From NCBI GenBank assembly GCA_030247885.1, contig JAPDRO010000009.1, positions 992,001 through 1,056,000 on the forward strand: a stretch of 64,000 bases of DNA, read 5' to 3'. This stretch comes from Taxawa tesnikishii (nom. ined.). Its lineage: Eukaryota > Ascomycota > Dothideomycetes > Dothideales. Under the pieces are notes generated by a model. That model was given only the letters and a program-made list of their open reading frames with translations. It made no database searches and had not been told where the DNA came from. The position numbers and the translations under genes are program-made. Below, one piece after another: positions 34,035 to 47,039 of the stretch (positions are counted from its first letter, which is position 1; each line of letters starts with the position of its first letter).

Positions 34035-37000
34035 ATGAGGGTCACCGAGGTCATTATAGATGGCTTCAAGTCGTATGCCGTCAGAACCGTCATTTCAGGC
34101 TGGTACGCGACTCTTGAGCACGGCGGTCGCGCGCACGCTAACCAGATTGCAAAGGGATGAGAGTTTCAATTCGATTACAGGTCTGAACGGCAGTGGGAAG
34201 TCGAACATCTTGGATTCGATATGTTTTGTGCTCGGCATCACGAACATGAGCACCGTGCGTGCACAGAACCTACAGGTACGCCTCTCACTTTCAAGCGCCA
34301 GGCGCAGGCGATGCGCTGACAGGAACAGGACCTGATATACAAGCGCGGTCAAGCTGGAGTAACGAAAGCCTCCGTCACTATCGTGTTCGACAACCGGGAC
34401 AAGGCCAAATCACCTATTGGCTTCGAAGACTACCCTACCATTTCCGTGACGCGCCAGATCGTATTGGGCGGAACCTCTAAGTACCTGATTAATGGACACC
34501 GCGCGCAGCAAACGACGGTTCAAAATCTCTTCCAGTCCGTGCAACTCAACATCAACAACCCCAACTTCCTGATTATGCAGGGGCGCATCACCAAGGTGCT
34601 GAACATGAAAAAGGAGGAAATCCTAGGAATGGTGGAAGAGGCGGCCGGTACGCGCATGTTCGAGGATAGACGGGACAAGGCGTTTAGAACCATGGCTAAG
34701 AAGGAGATGAAGGTTCAGGAAATCCAGGAGTTGTTGCGCGATGAGATCGAGCCGAAACTGGAGAAGCTGAGGCAAGAAAAACGGGCATTCTTGGATTTTC
34801 AACAGACCCAGAATGACTTGGAACGACTGACCCGATTGGTGGTGGCTTACGACTACTTGAAGAGCAAGGAGAAGTTGCGTACCAGTGAACGAGACCTCAA
34901 CGAGAGGAAGCAGCGTGCCAAGGATATTGAGGCAAATGCAGAGAAACTGAAGAATGAGATTGCATTTATCCAGGAAGATATGAAGAAGGTCAGAGCCGCA
35001 AGAGACAAGGAGCTCAGGAAGGGCGGCAAGTTTCAAGCGTTGGAAGAGGAGGTAAAGACGCACTCGCACGAGACGGTCCGCTTGACCACAGTTCTGGACC
35101 TCAAAAATGCGAGCATGGCTGAAGAAGTCGAAAAACGGAATAACAGTTTGGTTAGCGTCAGGGAACTGGAGAAACAACTCAAAGAGAAATCTCGCGCTCA
35201 CCAAAAGCTCCAAGAGCAGTACGACGCTGCTAGCGCTGAGCTCCAGAAGCAGGCTGAGGAAGTCGAGAAGAAAGAAGAACTCCTCCAGACGCTGCAAACC
35301 GGAGTAGCCTCGAAGGAAGGCCAAGAAGGTGGTTACCAAGGCCAGCTCCAGGAGGCCCGCAACCGAATCAGCGGCGCTACGACCGAGCAGGAGCAAGCCA
35401 AACTCAAGATCGCCCACTTCGAAAAGCGCGTAAAGGAAGACGAGCCGCGAGCGAAGAGGGCCGAGAAGGAGAATGCTGGCCTCCTGAAGGATTTAGAAAA
35501 TCTGCGAGCCCAGGCGAAGAAGCTGGAAACGGATCTGGGCAAGTTTGGCTTCGAGTCGGATCGCGAAGAGAGCATGTATCAAGAGGAGGACCGACTGCAA
35601 CAGCGGATTAGGGAACTCAAGGAGCAAGCAGATGGTCTGAGAAGGAAAGTTGCCAACATCGATTTCAGCTACAATGATCCTTCTCCCAACTTCAATCGGT
35701 CGCGGGTGAAGGGGCTTGTTGCACAGTTGTTCACACTAGACAAAAACCACACGAAGGCCGGAACAGCGCTTGAGATTTGTGCAGGTGGTAGGCTATACAA
35801 CGTTGTCGTGGACACAGCAGAGACCGGTACACAGCTGTTGCAGAACGGTAAACTTCGCAAGCGGGTCACGATTATTCCTCTGAACAAGATCGCTGCTTTC
35901 AGAGCAACCGCGGAGGTACGTACTGAACAGCTCCAAGTCGAGGAAGCAAGACTAATGCTAGACCACAGAAAATTGGTGCTGCGCAGAAGCTCGCGCCTGG
36001 CAAGGTTGACCTCGCGCTGAACTTGATTGGCTACGACGACGAGGTCACCGCAGCTATGGAGTACGTCTTCGGCTCTACGCTTGTTTGCGAAGACGCAGAT
36101 ACCGCCAAGCGGGTGACCTTCGATCCTTCAGTACGGATGAAGAGTGTTACACTCGAAGGCGATGTCTACGACCCTTCTGGAACATTGTCGGGGGCAGTTC
36201 TCCTCAATCCAGCGGCGTTCTTGTAACTTTGCAGAAGCTCAACGAACTGACGAAAGAGGTGGAACAGCACGAGACACAGCTTCAGAAACTACAGGCTGTC
36301 ATGGCTAAGGAAAAGCAGAAGCTCGATACGGCAAGGAGGATGAAGCAGGAGCTGGATCTCAAGACGCACGAAATTAGATTGGCTGAAGAGCAGATCAACA
36401 GCAACTCGTCCTCATCCGTAAGTGATCCAACTCCGGGAGTCTTTATGCACCGCAGCTAACAGTTCTTCCAGATTATTCAAGCTGTGGCGGACATGAAAGC
36501 TGGTATTGTTCAACTCAAGCAGGTTATCGCCGAGGCGAGAGTGCGACAAGATGAAGCAGCGAAGGAAGCTAAGCGGATCGAGAAAGACATGATTGACTTC
36601 AACAACAACAAGGACAGCAAGCTCATTGAGCTCCAAACCTCTCTTGACAAGTTGACGAAAAGTTTGTCTAAGAACTCTGCAGCTGTCAAACCGCTCCAGC
36701 AGGAGGTCCGTGATGCTATGCTGGAATCAGAACAGTGCGGAAGCGATCTGGCCGCGGCACAGGAAGAGCTACAAGATGCCGAGACGACTTTGAAGACGCA
36801 ACAAGAGGAGGTCGCCGCCCTCGTTGCCGAGCAAAAGGCCGTGAAGGTAAGCACATGCAGTCTTGAGTCTGAAACATTCGAAGGACCAGGCACTAACGGA
36901 AGCAACTCCAGGATGCTCACGACATCGCCCAAGCACATCTCGACGACGAACGGGCGAAATTATCGGGCTTCGACGAGGAGCTGCAAGACCTGGAAACCAC

Positions 37001-37909
37001 CTCACGCGCAAAGACGGCCCAGATCAGCGAAGAAGCACTCGAAGCGCAAAAGCTAGGCCACCAGGTCGAAAGCTACACCAAGCAGCAACAAGCCGCCCAC
37101 CAAACTCTCTTGACAATGGAAAAGGAGCACGACTGGATCACCGAAGAAGTCGACTCCTTCGGCCGCGCAGGCACTCCGTACGACTTCGCGGGGCACAACA
37201 TGGCCGAATGCAAAGCTAGTCTCAAGGGCGTGACGGAGCGCTTCCAGGGCATGAAGAAGAAGATCAATCCCAAGGTCATGAATATGATCGACAGCGTGGA
37301 GAAGAAGGAAGTTGCGCTGAAGAACATGATGCGCACCGTCGTCAAGGACAAGAAGAAAATCGAGGAGACGATCAGCAGTCTCGATGAGTACAAGAAAGAG
37401 GCGCTGCACAAGACGTGGAGTAAGGTCAACACGGACTTTGGAAACATCTTCAACGAGCTGCTACCGGGAAACACTGCCAAGCTTGATCCTCCGGAAGGCG
37501 GATCCATCAGTGATGGTCTGGAGGTCAAGGTCTGTTTGGGTAAAGTGTGGAAGCAGAGTTTGACCGAGTTGAGTGGTGGTCAGAGGTACGTTTTTCCCTA
37601 CCTCTCCTCCTATTTCCAACAATCGACTAACGTTTTTACCACAGATCTCTCATCGCCCTTTCTCTCATCATGGCCCTGCTGCAATACTCACCAGCCCCAA
37701 TGTACATCCTCGATGAAGTTGACGCCGCGCTAGATCTGTCTCACACGCAGAACATTGGTCGGTTGATCAAGACCCGTTTTAAGGGCTCGCAGTTCATTGT
37801 TGTCTCTTTGAAGGACGGCATGTTCCAGAATGCCAACCGTATCTTTAGGACTAGGTTTGTGGATGGAACGAGTGTGGTCCAGGCACTCACGCCGGCGGAT
37901 CTGAGGTGA
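34035..37909 (+). CDS. SMC2: Condensin subunit SMC2, one frame slip
   Basis: Seven exons: 34035..34102, 34155..34275, 34329..35915, 35969..36417, 36472..36846, 36912..37585, 37645..37909; 1179 aa with one base restored. Walker A is GLNGSGKSN, near residue 32. [15 protein letters not shown] and [10 protein letters not shown] follow, then a long coiled coil and the hinge (near [11 protein letters not shown] to [10 protein letters not shown]). The second coiled coil leads to the ABC signature LTELSGGQR and Walker [15 protein letters not shown]. The frame slips at the G5 run 36190-36194; one more G gives [17 protein letters not shown], the expected sequence. SMC2 is essential for chromosome condensation, so a truly broken gene is unlikely. 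Confidence 0.95.
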
Positions 37910-38619
37910 GGAACGGGCGGATTCGAGAGATTGGAAAGAGAGGTGTTTTGGCTGGTGTCTAAAGGGAGGATGCGGTTCTCTTTGGCATTGGCCGTTTTCG
38001 TATCTTGTCAGTGTTTGGGACGGGGCGTATGGCGCTCATCGGCTTGGGGTACCCTGGCCACGTCCAGCAGTTTGAGATACCAGCATGTTGTATACAGATG
38101 TCCACGGATGTTCATGATCCTCATATTATTTCAATCCTTCCCATCTTTACGGCTCGGTAGCTTGTGCAATATGACTGCAGTGCTCGAGAGCTGGACAGCT
38201 GCGCCGTCTGTGCGCATAAAGGGGGTTGGGCACTTGTATAGAGATAACTGTTATTGCATACTACACGAGGCACCTGCGCCCATCAAGAACCTATCTCCCC
38301 AAGGGCACATCCGACCGCAAAGAAACACATGCTCAATACGGATTCACGCGGTCAAACGGACGCAGTCACTGAGCCCAGAACAAGAACAGCTCGAGCAGAA
38401 TCCACACTAAAAACAATGCTACTGTATTCGTACTCCTTTGCGCACCTAGGAAATGCAAAGCAGTAAACACCTTTGCCTGCTCCATCTCCCTTCCTCCTGT
38501 CCCTCATGACGCCGTGTTGAGGTCATCTTGGTTAGATCTGAGCTGCAGATCGTTGTGCTCTTTCTCCATTCGAAATCATTATGTTGCTGTCGCTAGGATC
38601 GTTACTTCCCCATCATGCT
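37910..38619. other. Intergenic between convergent genes
   Basis: 3' flanks of SMC2 (plus) and of the kinase-like gene (minus). No gene seen. Confidence 0.5.
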
Positions 38620-41500
38620 TTAGGTCGTGATCGTAGTCGTGGTCATTGGATAAGGTGATGGTGTCGTTGCTCGTTTCCCGCTGCCGGGGCAATGGCAGCG
38701 GAGCGTGTTCTGCCCCTGTTGCAGTGTCTGAAGGAGGAGAACTGGGGGTAGTTTTGGGGTTTGGGCAGTGGTGGCGGTGAAAGGCTCAGGTGTAGGATCT
38801 AGTGGGATGTGGTAGGAAAGCGGTGCTGGGAGTAGGGAGGGCGTTGCGCTGCTTGTGTCTTTGAGTTGTGCATCGATGTGTAGTGTAGCAGCGGCGCTGT
38901 CCTGCAGTTGTTCGTTGACTGATAAGGGTTGATTGGCGTGCATAAGAGGAGCGGCAGCGTCAGCAAGTCGGAGTTCGGCGGATGGCTCCAAGGCTTGAAT
39001 CATGCTTTCGTCAAAGCCAGAGTCCTGGTGCAAGGGAGGACTGAACTCAGGGCCAGACCCGAATCGAGGTACTCTTCTTGCCAGGTACGGGATATCGCGG
39101 TCTGCAAAGGCCGGCTTCAAGCCCTGCGTATCGGAGAGGTCTTGCTGAAGCGATGAGAGTGGCGGATAGCAGGGTGTAGTCATTTGTGGAGGAGAGGGAG
39201 CGAGTGGTGGAGGCATGAGTTCGCGATCGGAATCCGCAGTACAAGGTTCCTGAATCTGGACATGACTAGCACGGCTGGTGTGAGACGGCTTCCCTGCGGA
39301 TTTTGGAGCAGTTGCTTGGTTGTCAAGGGATCTCTCCGACGAAGCGTAGTCGTAAGCGAGATCCAAGCGTCCTTTTGCGAACTGGCCTCATCAACCGGAC
39401 AGACGTGCTCCCATTGCGTGCCGCGGGTGTCATGGGAGGGCGACATAGATACCGAAGTTGCACTACTGGACACAGGTCTAGCATATGGTGAGCTTCTTCT
39501 GCGGCGATCCAATGGGCTCCGGCCTCTTTGCCCGATGATATACGATCCGGAACTGTCAAAACGGTAGCTTGTTGACGGGGCTTGATCTTGGTATGCTCTG
39601 TACTCATCGATATCCTCAAGGTCGACAGCATCTTTTGGATCTATGTATTTCTTCTCGGAACGGTGGCTAGTGAGGCCACGGTCCGAGACCCTCATGTCCG
39701 CTTCCGCGACTTCATAAGCACGAGAGGATCTGGGGAAATAAGCGAGGAGCTCTTTGCGCTCATCCGGTGCTGCGGTCGGTCACTCAAGCAGCTCTTAACG
39801 ACGAACTTGAACCACTCAGGCACATCGCTTGCGGTGACAGGCACAAGCGGCTTTTCTTCTCGTTCGGGCTCATCGACCTTCTCCGCCAGAGCCCAGAGTA
39901 CCATACCCAACTGGAATAGATCACTCTTCACACCAATGACCATGCTGATGCGTTGTCCACTCTTGATTAATTTGCTCAGCTCAGGTGGCTCCCAACCGAC
40001 AGGGCACCCGCGGCGGTTGATGTCGATGATCTTTGCATTGTCTTCCGAATCAATCACAATGTTGGACAAGGTGAAGTCACCCTGCACGAAACCGGCTTCG
40101 TGGATCTCTGATAATCCGGTGATGATCTGACGAGCCCACTGTTCCCGTCGTGGCCAGGGTAGAGCATCTGTGTCTTTGTAATCAAAAAGCAAATCGACGA
40201 GCGCACCTTGAGAAGCGAAGGATATCAGAAGACCCTTAATCAAGTCTCCACCCTCATCAGTGACAAGGCCATGGAATTGGATAACGCTTTCAGAACCACG
40301 CAGAGAATCAAGGGCATTAATCTCGTACAAAAACTCATCAACAGTGTCCGGGCCGGGAATCTCTTTCTTAATGAAGGTACGGCCACTGGCATTGACTTTG
40401 TAGACAAACCCAGATAGGTGTGATTCGAAGTGCAGTTCACTCTCGCGGTAGCAGGGACATTCGACGTGCCGGACGAGAGATGCTGACGGGTAGGCGATGA
40501 TCTCGTTGACATCTTCAGTAACGTGTACGTGAAGCCTGCCGTCATCCGTTTCGAGCTTTAGATTCGTGACAGAGTCGTAGAATTGTATGTCTGGTAACGA
40601 TTCTCGGATGGCTTCGTAGATGCGCATACTCTTGTCACGCTGGTAGTGCAGGGTCCTAAGGTCCGCTTCGAGTGAGTCCGGTTGCGCATTCCTGTAGTCG
40701 CATGAGACGGTCACTCTTCTCCAGCGGTTTGGTTCCTGCGCATATGTTACGAAGAATTTCTCGCGATCTGACTTATCACGAAAGTGCATGCTGAGGTTGA
40801 GGATCCATTTCGCGTCTAGTTCTGCCTGCAGTTCTCTTGGGTCCATGACTTCCGAGTGATCGTCATCCTCATGGTCATCCAGGAACGGTGCTTCGCCTGT
40901 TGCGGGTGGCTGGCCCGATATCGGCTCGTCGCGGACTCCTGATGCATCTTCACCGCCGGTCTGCCCTGGTTGTTCTTTTACTGGTGTAAGTGCTTGGTAT
41001 TGATCTGGCGTGCCTACTTCAGGGGCGGACAGTGAGGGAATATGTGTCGGTGGTGGTGATCTGAGTCTCTGCCTGTTAAACCCTGTACGCCGATCCGCAC
41101 TTAAGGCTCTCTTTTCGAAAGCACTCGGCTCAACAGGTTCCAGTCTTTCCCTTCTTTCAGAGTTCTGTCTCCGAAAGGTCTGCGGCCTGGGCAGTTCGGG
41201 TATGACTCTTCTTGAGATCCTCCTTCCTAATAGGCTTGGTCTCCGCTGAGGGGTAGTATCCTCTCGCGATGCTTCCTGTGCTTTTTGCTCATCCCATTGC
41301 TGCCATTGTTGTGTTGGTGTAGTGACCTCCTCGTCACGCTTCAGCCAGTTGCCTATCCTCTGCAATGACTGGAGTCTCCCAAACACGGACCCTTTCCTCT
41401 GCTGCTCATACGCGTGGTCGCCCCCAAGCTCTTGCATATCTTCAAGCTGGCCATGGTTGCTCGCGAATGAGAATAGATGCGGCATGATTGCAATGTCCAT
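38620..41500 (-). CDS. Atypical protein-kinase-like protein, two frame slips
   Basis: About 960 aa, apparently intronless. The N-terminal 220 residues are polar and probably disordered. A central region (ELDAKWILNLSMHFRD, WRRVTVSCDYRNAQ) is typical of a large fungal family that precedes the kinase fold. In the kinase part, FVYKVNASGRTFIKKEI resembles the ATP-binding Lys strand. The catalytic loop is FVQGDFTLSNIVID (His of HRD changed, Asp and Asn kept). The DFG position reads IIDINRRG, followed by VGWEPPEL. Slips near 39750 and 39364 are each mended by one added base, giving ELLAYFPRSSRAYEVAEADM and DALDLAYDYASSE. The C-terminal third is Ser/Pro-rich. Kinase activity is uncertain. Confidence 0.72.
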
Positions 41501-43555
41501 TCAGAGCAAAGGTACCAAGGTAATGCCTTATAGTCGAGTCTAGCGCACCTGCGCGGTGCGGACTAGGCCTCGAGCACGTTATCTGTGTGGTCGCACGCGT
41601 TGTAGTGTGATGCGACTCCAGATAGGAGCATCCATATGCGGGGAGAGCTCTATCGGGTAATTGGTGGTGTTCGACGCGGGCTGATGCGTCTCGGTGTTCC
41701 TGGGAGATGTACTGAAGGACAATGACCTGGTATTGTGCCTATTAGACGATGGATAGGGATTGTATTGTGTCCTGCAGGAGTAGAGTAGCGAGACCGGAGG
41801 GGTGATAGCGCTCTGACAATAATAATCGCGAAGGATGTTGTTCACCGCAATACTGTGCCAAGAAGAGCGTCCAACGCGACTGGCCCACCGTGTCTCAGCC
41901 TTTTCAGCCCTCTCAGCCTCTTCCCGGTCAAAGAGGCAGGTCTGGTACCAATCAATGCCGGCCTCACAACATGACGAAAGGTATGACGGTACCACGGCAG
42001 GAATGCTGCGCGCCGATGGGAACAGGCTTGAGGAGAGAGCGGAGTGCGAACGAGCAGCGCTGGACGTGGGTCTCCAGCTGCTTATCCCCTCTGCTTTTTC
42101 CAGCATGAAGAATAACACCCTAGTTTCTACTGCGCCGTCAAGTCAGCATCACTTCCAGAACCACGCAGCCCATTGCTACTAGTCACGGTTTATCGCCCGA
42201 CCGCGCCCCAAAGGCAACGAAGGCTTCGCCGTGTTGTTGTCTCCAAATAGCTCTCTCTCATTTGCAAGAGCGCAACGGTTCATGCTGTGTTGGGCACCAA
42301 CTCATGCCAGCAGCCTTGTCATTTCCTACCAGTAGACTCCGAGTACACGCATGTCGTGCCGCTATGCTCAAATGGTACCTGACTATTGGATGAACTGACC
42401 CTGTAGGAAGAAGAGGCATTTAGTCCGCCTGCAAGATGCAGGGAGGCGTCATGGTCAAGGCTGATTGAGTGCGAAGCCCCCTCATCGCACGCTTTCAACC
42501 TTGTGTATCTCGCAGCTCGCATGCTCATCATATCACTACTAAAACCGTCGCCTATCGCTGCGTATAGCCTAAGGCATCAAGAAAGGAGAAGCCAAGGCTC
42601 GGTCTTGGATAGCTCGAGTGTAAACCCGTCACCGCACAAACAGGCAGGTCGAGTTGGGCCGTAACTCCTGTGTAGGCTCGCTATGGTTACGTGCGTTCGT
42701 CAACGACCCATTCGGACTGTTGACGTGTCACTGCTTCTCCTTCTCGCAGTTGTTCGATAGTGGCTTGACAATGCATGTCCTCACCAGGTGCTGTGCAGTC
42801 TGGATCACAGAAGGAATGGAAGTGCGCTCTGCGTCCGCTTTCTTTCCACACTCGCCTCCACGGTACAGCGAAGATCCACCCGATAGATAGCACCAGTTGG
42901 ATAGGTTAGCCGAGTGTATCCATGCCCTCACGCGCACGCCCAGGGAAGGAATGGCGACGTACGCACTTTACTGGAACTCTTACAAGATATGCTAGGAACC
43001 TGATATCAGGAAAAGGAACGCCAAACGCTCAGACTAGTACTCAGCAACCCGTCAATTTAGTACCTTAGAAGAATGGGATCAGGTTATCCTCATCTGTAGT
43101 CGCAACAAGGGTGAAAAGGGATAAGCTGCTGAGTCTTTCCTCGGATGACGAGCTCCAGACTTTGAATATATGCGTGGGTTTCCTATCACATAATATTCGA
43201 ATTGCTTTGAGTGGGTGTTTCTTGTGCATGGGAGGTTGCTAGACATGTTGGAAAGTTGTACAGAAGACCATGTGGTATAGATGGCCTAAGGAGTACGAGA
43301 CCCTCGATTTGAGAGCTACGCTAAACCGGATTGGTAAAACGACATCCAGTTGTTGCGGAGCGCATCTTGACAGCTTACAGATATTCACGATAATTTACTC
43401 CCTTTACTACTCTCTCCACCCTCTTGCAATTCTGTTCAAGTTGTCGGCTGCTGTTGTGCTTGCAGATCAAAGGCTGCTCTCCTGCATATTTAAACCAACC
43501 TCTCACTGTAGCACACGACAACCCCTTGCGTACGAGCTCGGGGACAGCCGCTAGA
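41501..43555. promoter_or_regulatory. Long divergent intergenic region, kinase-like / coatomer beta'
   Basis: About 2 kb without a recognisable gene. Frames at 41579-42118 (minus) and 41835-42182 (plus) overlap each other and lack features. A CT-rich stretch (43395-43500) lies upstream of the coatomer start. Confidence 0.45.
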
Positions 43556-46401
43556 ATGCGTCTCGATGTGAAGGTAGGAACAATTGACGGATCGCACAAC
43601 TCTCGGCAGAGCCGTACGAACAAGCATGGAGACTAACGTCAATCTGAATATACAGAGGCAACTTTTTGCCCGCTCAGAGCGTGTTAAGGGGATCGACTTC
43701 CACCCCACCGAGCCATGGATCCTCACTACCCTCTACAGCGGACACGTCTACATATGGTCCTATGAGACACAAGCAATTATCAAGACCTTCGAGCTCACAG
43801 ACGTACCCGTGCGTGCTGGCCGCTTCATCGCCCGCAAGAACTGGATAGTATGCGGCTCAGACGACTTCCAATTACGGGTGTACAACTACAACACATCCGA
43901 AAAGATCACATCGTTCGAGGCACACCCCGATTATATTCGCGCGATTGTGGTGCATCCTTCGCAACCTTTTGTTCTGACTGCCTCGGATGACATGACAATC
44001 AAGCTCTGGGATTGGGACAGGGGTTGGAAATGCATACAGGTTTTCGAAGGACACAGCCACTATGTCATGGGTCTGGCAATCAACCCGAAAGACACTAACA
44101 CATTTGCATCGGCATGCTTGGATAGGACGGTCAAGATATGGAGTTTTGGATCGAGTACGGCAAACTTTACCCTCGAGGCGCACGAGACGAAGGGTGTGAA
44201 CCACGTCGACTACTACCCACAATCGGACAAGCCCTACCTTCTGACAACATCTGATGACCGGACGGTGAAGATCTGGGACTACACAACCAAGGCGCTGATT
44301 GCGACGCTCGAGGGCCACACAAGCAATGTCTCGTTCGCTTGCTATCACCCAGAACTTCCAGTGATTATCTCGGGTTCGGAGGACGGTACGGTTAAGATCT
44401 GGCACGCCAACACGTACAGGCTGGAGCAGTCTCTGAGCTATGGATTGGAAAGAGCATGGTGTGTCAGCTACCAGAAGGGCCGGCAAGGCGTTGCTATGGG
44501 TTTCGATGATGGTGCAGTCGTTGTGAAGATGGGAAGAGAAGAACCTGCTGTGTCGATGGACAGCTCCGGAAAGATTATCTGGGCGCGTCACAGCGAGATT
44601 CTGACGTCCGTCATCAAGGGTGGAGGTGGGTCTACGCGACGTGCAGCAGCGTTTGCGCATACGCTAACCTTGCAGCAGACAAGAACTTGAAAGACGCACA
44701 ACCTCTCAGTCTTCCGAGCAAGGACCTTGGCTCGACCGAAATCTACCCCCAGACTCTCCTTCATTCTCCCAACGGTCGCTTTGTCGCAGTATGCGGTGAT
44801 GGAGAGTACATTATCTACACTGCGCTTGCTCTTCGTAACCAGGCTTTCGGCTCCGCTCTGGATTTCGCTTGGGGCTCGAAAGACAACGACAAGGATTATG
44901 CTATCAGAGAGTCATCGCTCAGTGTCAAGACTTTCCGCAACTTCAAGGAAAAGGCGACGCTGAATGTGGGCTACCAAGCTGAAGGCCTCAGCGGTGGCGT
45001 GCTACTCGGCGTCAAGGGCCAGGGTGGCATTGGCCTTTTCGACTGGGAGAGCGGCCAGTTAGTCCGGAGAATTGAGGTCGACCCAAAAAGCGTAGGTCAT
45101 GGGACTTCAATTTTGGAACGTGTTCACGCAGCATGCTTACGGTGTCCTTAGGTATACTGGTCCGAGAGCGGCGAGCTCGTGACTCTTGCATGTGAAGACA
45201 CGTTCTACGTCCTGCGCTTCTCCCGTGAAAGCTACGTGGCCGCACTACAAGCAGGTGAAGTCGACGAAGACGGCGTGGAAGCGGCGTTCGAAGTGATCAC
45301 CGATGTCAACGAGAGGTCAGTGACGAAGCGATCTCTGCCCAGAGATTTGCCACTAACTTTGGCAGCGTACGCACTGGTCAATGGGTTGGGGACTGTTTCG
45401 TCTACACCAACAGTACGAATCGCCTCAACTACCTCGTCGGCGATCAGACTTACACCATCTCGCACTTCGACTCGCCCCACTACGTTCTAGGCTACCTTCC
45501 CCGCGATGGTCGCGTCTACGTTTGCGACAAAGATGTTCAAGTCATCTCCTTTGCCCTTTCCCTCTCAGTCATCGAATACCAGACCCTTGTCCTGCGCGGC
45601 GAAGTTGATACCGCAAATGATATGCTTCCCGAGATCCCAGACGACCAGAAGGCTAAGATCGCGCGCTTCTTGGAGGGCCAGGGCTACAAGGAGCAAGCAC
45701 TCGAAGTCGCCACGGATCCCGAGCACCGCTTCGAGCTCGCCCTCGGTCTGAACCGCTTGGAGATCGCCCTGGAGCTTGCCCGTCAGGCCGATGTTGAGCA
45801 CAAATGGAAGACCGTAGGCGACGCTGCGCTATCAGGCTGGGACCTCTCCCTTGCAGAGGAGTGTTTCCGGCACGCTAAAGACCTCGGAAGTTTGCTTCTC
45901 CTTTACACTTCCAGCTGCAACGAGTCTGGCCTGCGGGAACTGGCGGCGCAAGCCGACGAGGCGGGCGCAAAGAATGTCGCGTTCAGCTGCCTGTGGCAGG
46001 TCGGCGACTTAGGCGCTTGTATCGACCTCCTGCTGCGCACCAACCGCACCGCCGAGGCCGTCTTGTTCGCGCAGACGTACATGCCCAGCCGCGCGCCCGC
46101 TGTCGTCAAGGAGTGGAAGGCCAGTCTCGAGTCGAGCGGAAAGACCAAGGTCAGCAGGCTGATCGGCGTGCCACCCGTCGATGGCGAAGGCGACGCGGAC
46201 CTGTTCCCGGAGTGGGAAGAGTACCTGCGGTTGGAGCAGGAGGGCGGAGCTCAAGGAAACCTGATCGATGTCGAGGCTGATGGCGAGGATGCTAATGGCG
46301 TTGAGCCGGAAGAGCAGGTGAGTAAGGCGGCGCCTGTGGCGGAGGAAGATGCGGAGGAAGAGGAAGCGGCCGCCAGCCCCCAGACGGATACCGAAGTCTG
46401 A
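43556..46401 (+). CDS. SEC27: Coatomer (COPI) subunit beta'
   Basis: Five exons: 43556..43573, 43656..44625, 44679..45091, 45152..45315, 45366..46401; 866 aa, intact. It starts MRLDVKRQLFARSERVKGID and has six to seven WD40 units, with clear WD ends such as TIKLWDWDR, TVKIWSFGS, TVKIWDYTT and TVKIWHANT. The coatomer WD-associated region follows (GVLLGVKGQGGIGLFDWESG, FLEGQGYKEQALEVATDPEH). The C-terminus is Glu-rich. COPI coats vesicles for Golgi-to-ER traffic and the WD propellers bind di-lysine cargo. The first exon is only 18 nt. Confidence 0.95.
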
Positions 46402-47039
46402 GATACGTTTCGATAGCTTGATGTATTGTGATGGTGTCACGCGCATGTTGGGACAGGGTTTTGCGTTTGCGCGACAGGAAAATTTTTCCTGATTGATGAG
46501 AGCGCGGACGAAAACGAAATAGAGAGGCAATGTCAGCTATGGAACCTTGTCACCTCATCACCTTGTCGAGGAAATCGGTTCCCAATCCGGGATCGGTTTT
46601 CCAATCGTAGAATGCCGAATCCTTCCCAAACGGACGAAACTACACTGGGGGGTCAACTTCGGTATAACGCGAATTCCCTTTAGAGACCAGCCCATGGCAG
46701 GTTGCAACCATTGGGACGCTCGAACTGCCTTCCACGGCTGATGAGCTCTTCACGCACGAAAAGATGCGCATACTTACAGGCTCACGATACTTCGCGCTGT
46801 GCTGGCGTCTGGTCAATGGCAACGACCGAGAGGAAGAGGTCGTGTACATGCATTCCCAAGCCGTGCCAGTCGAGGCGGTAAGGGGTTTGGCGTGCTCGGT
46901 TTTGTTCCCACTACGACCGCGCATACGCCACGTACAGGGTACAGGACAGGTCAGGTTCTCATGCATACATATCATGGAAGGGTACTCCAATCCTCATATT
47001 CGTGGGGTACTTTATGGAGATATACGACATCTGACAAGC
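46402..47039. other. Intergenic between convergent genes
   Basis: 3' flanks of the coatomer gene and of the next permease. Open frames at 46764-47342 are antisense to the permease's last exon and are not supported. Confidence 0.5.

Noticed and set aside
34623-35417. 264-aa frame antisense to SMC2
   Set aside because: Leu/Phe-rich mirror of a coiled-coil coding region; a common artefact.
41579-42182. Two overlapping open frames (minus 179 aa, plus 115 aa)
   Set aside because: They are antisense to each other, low in conserved features and lie in a long divergent promoter region.
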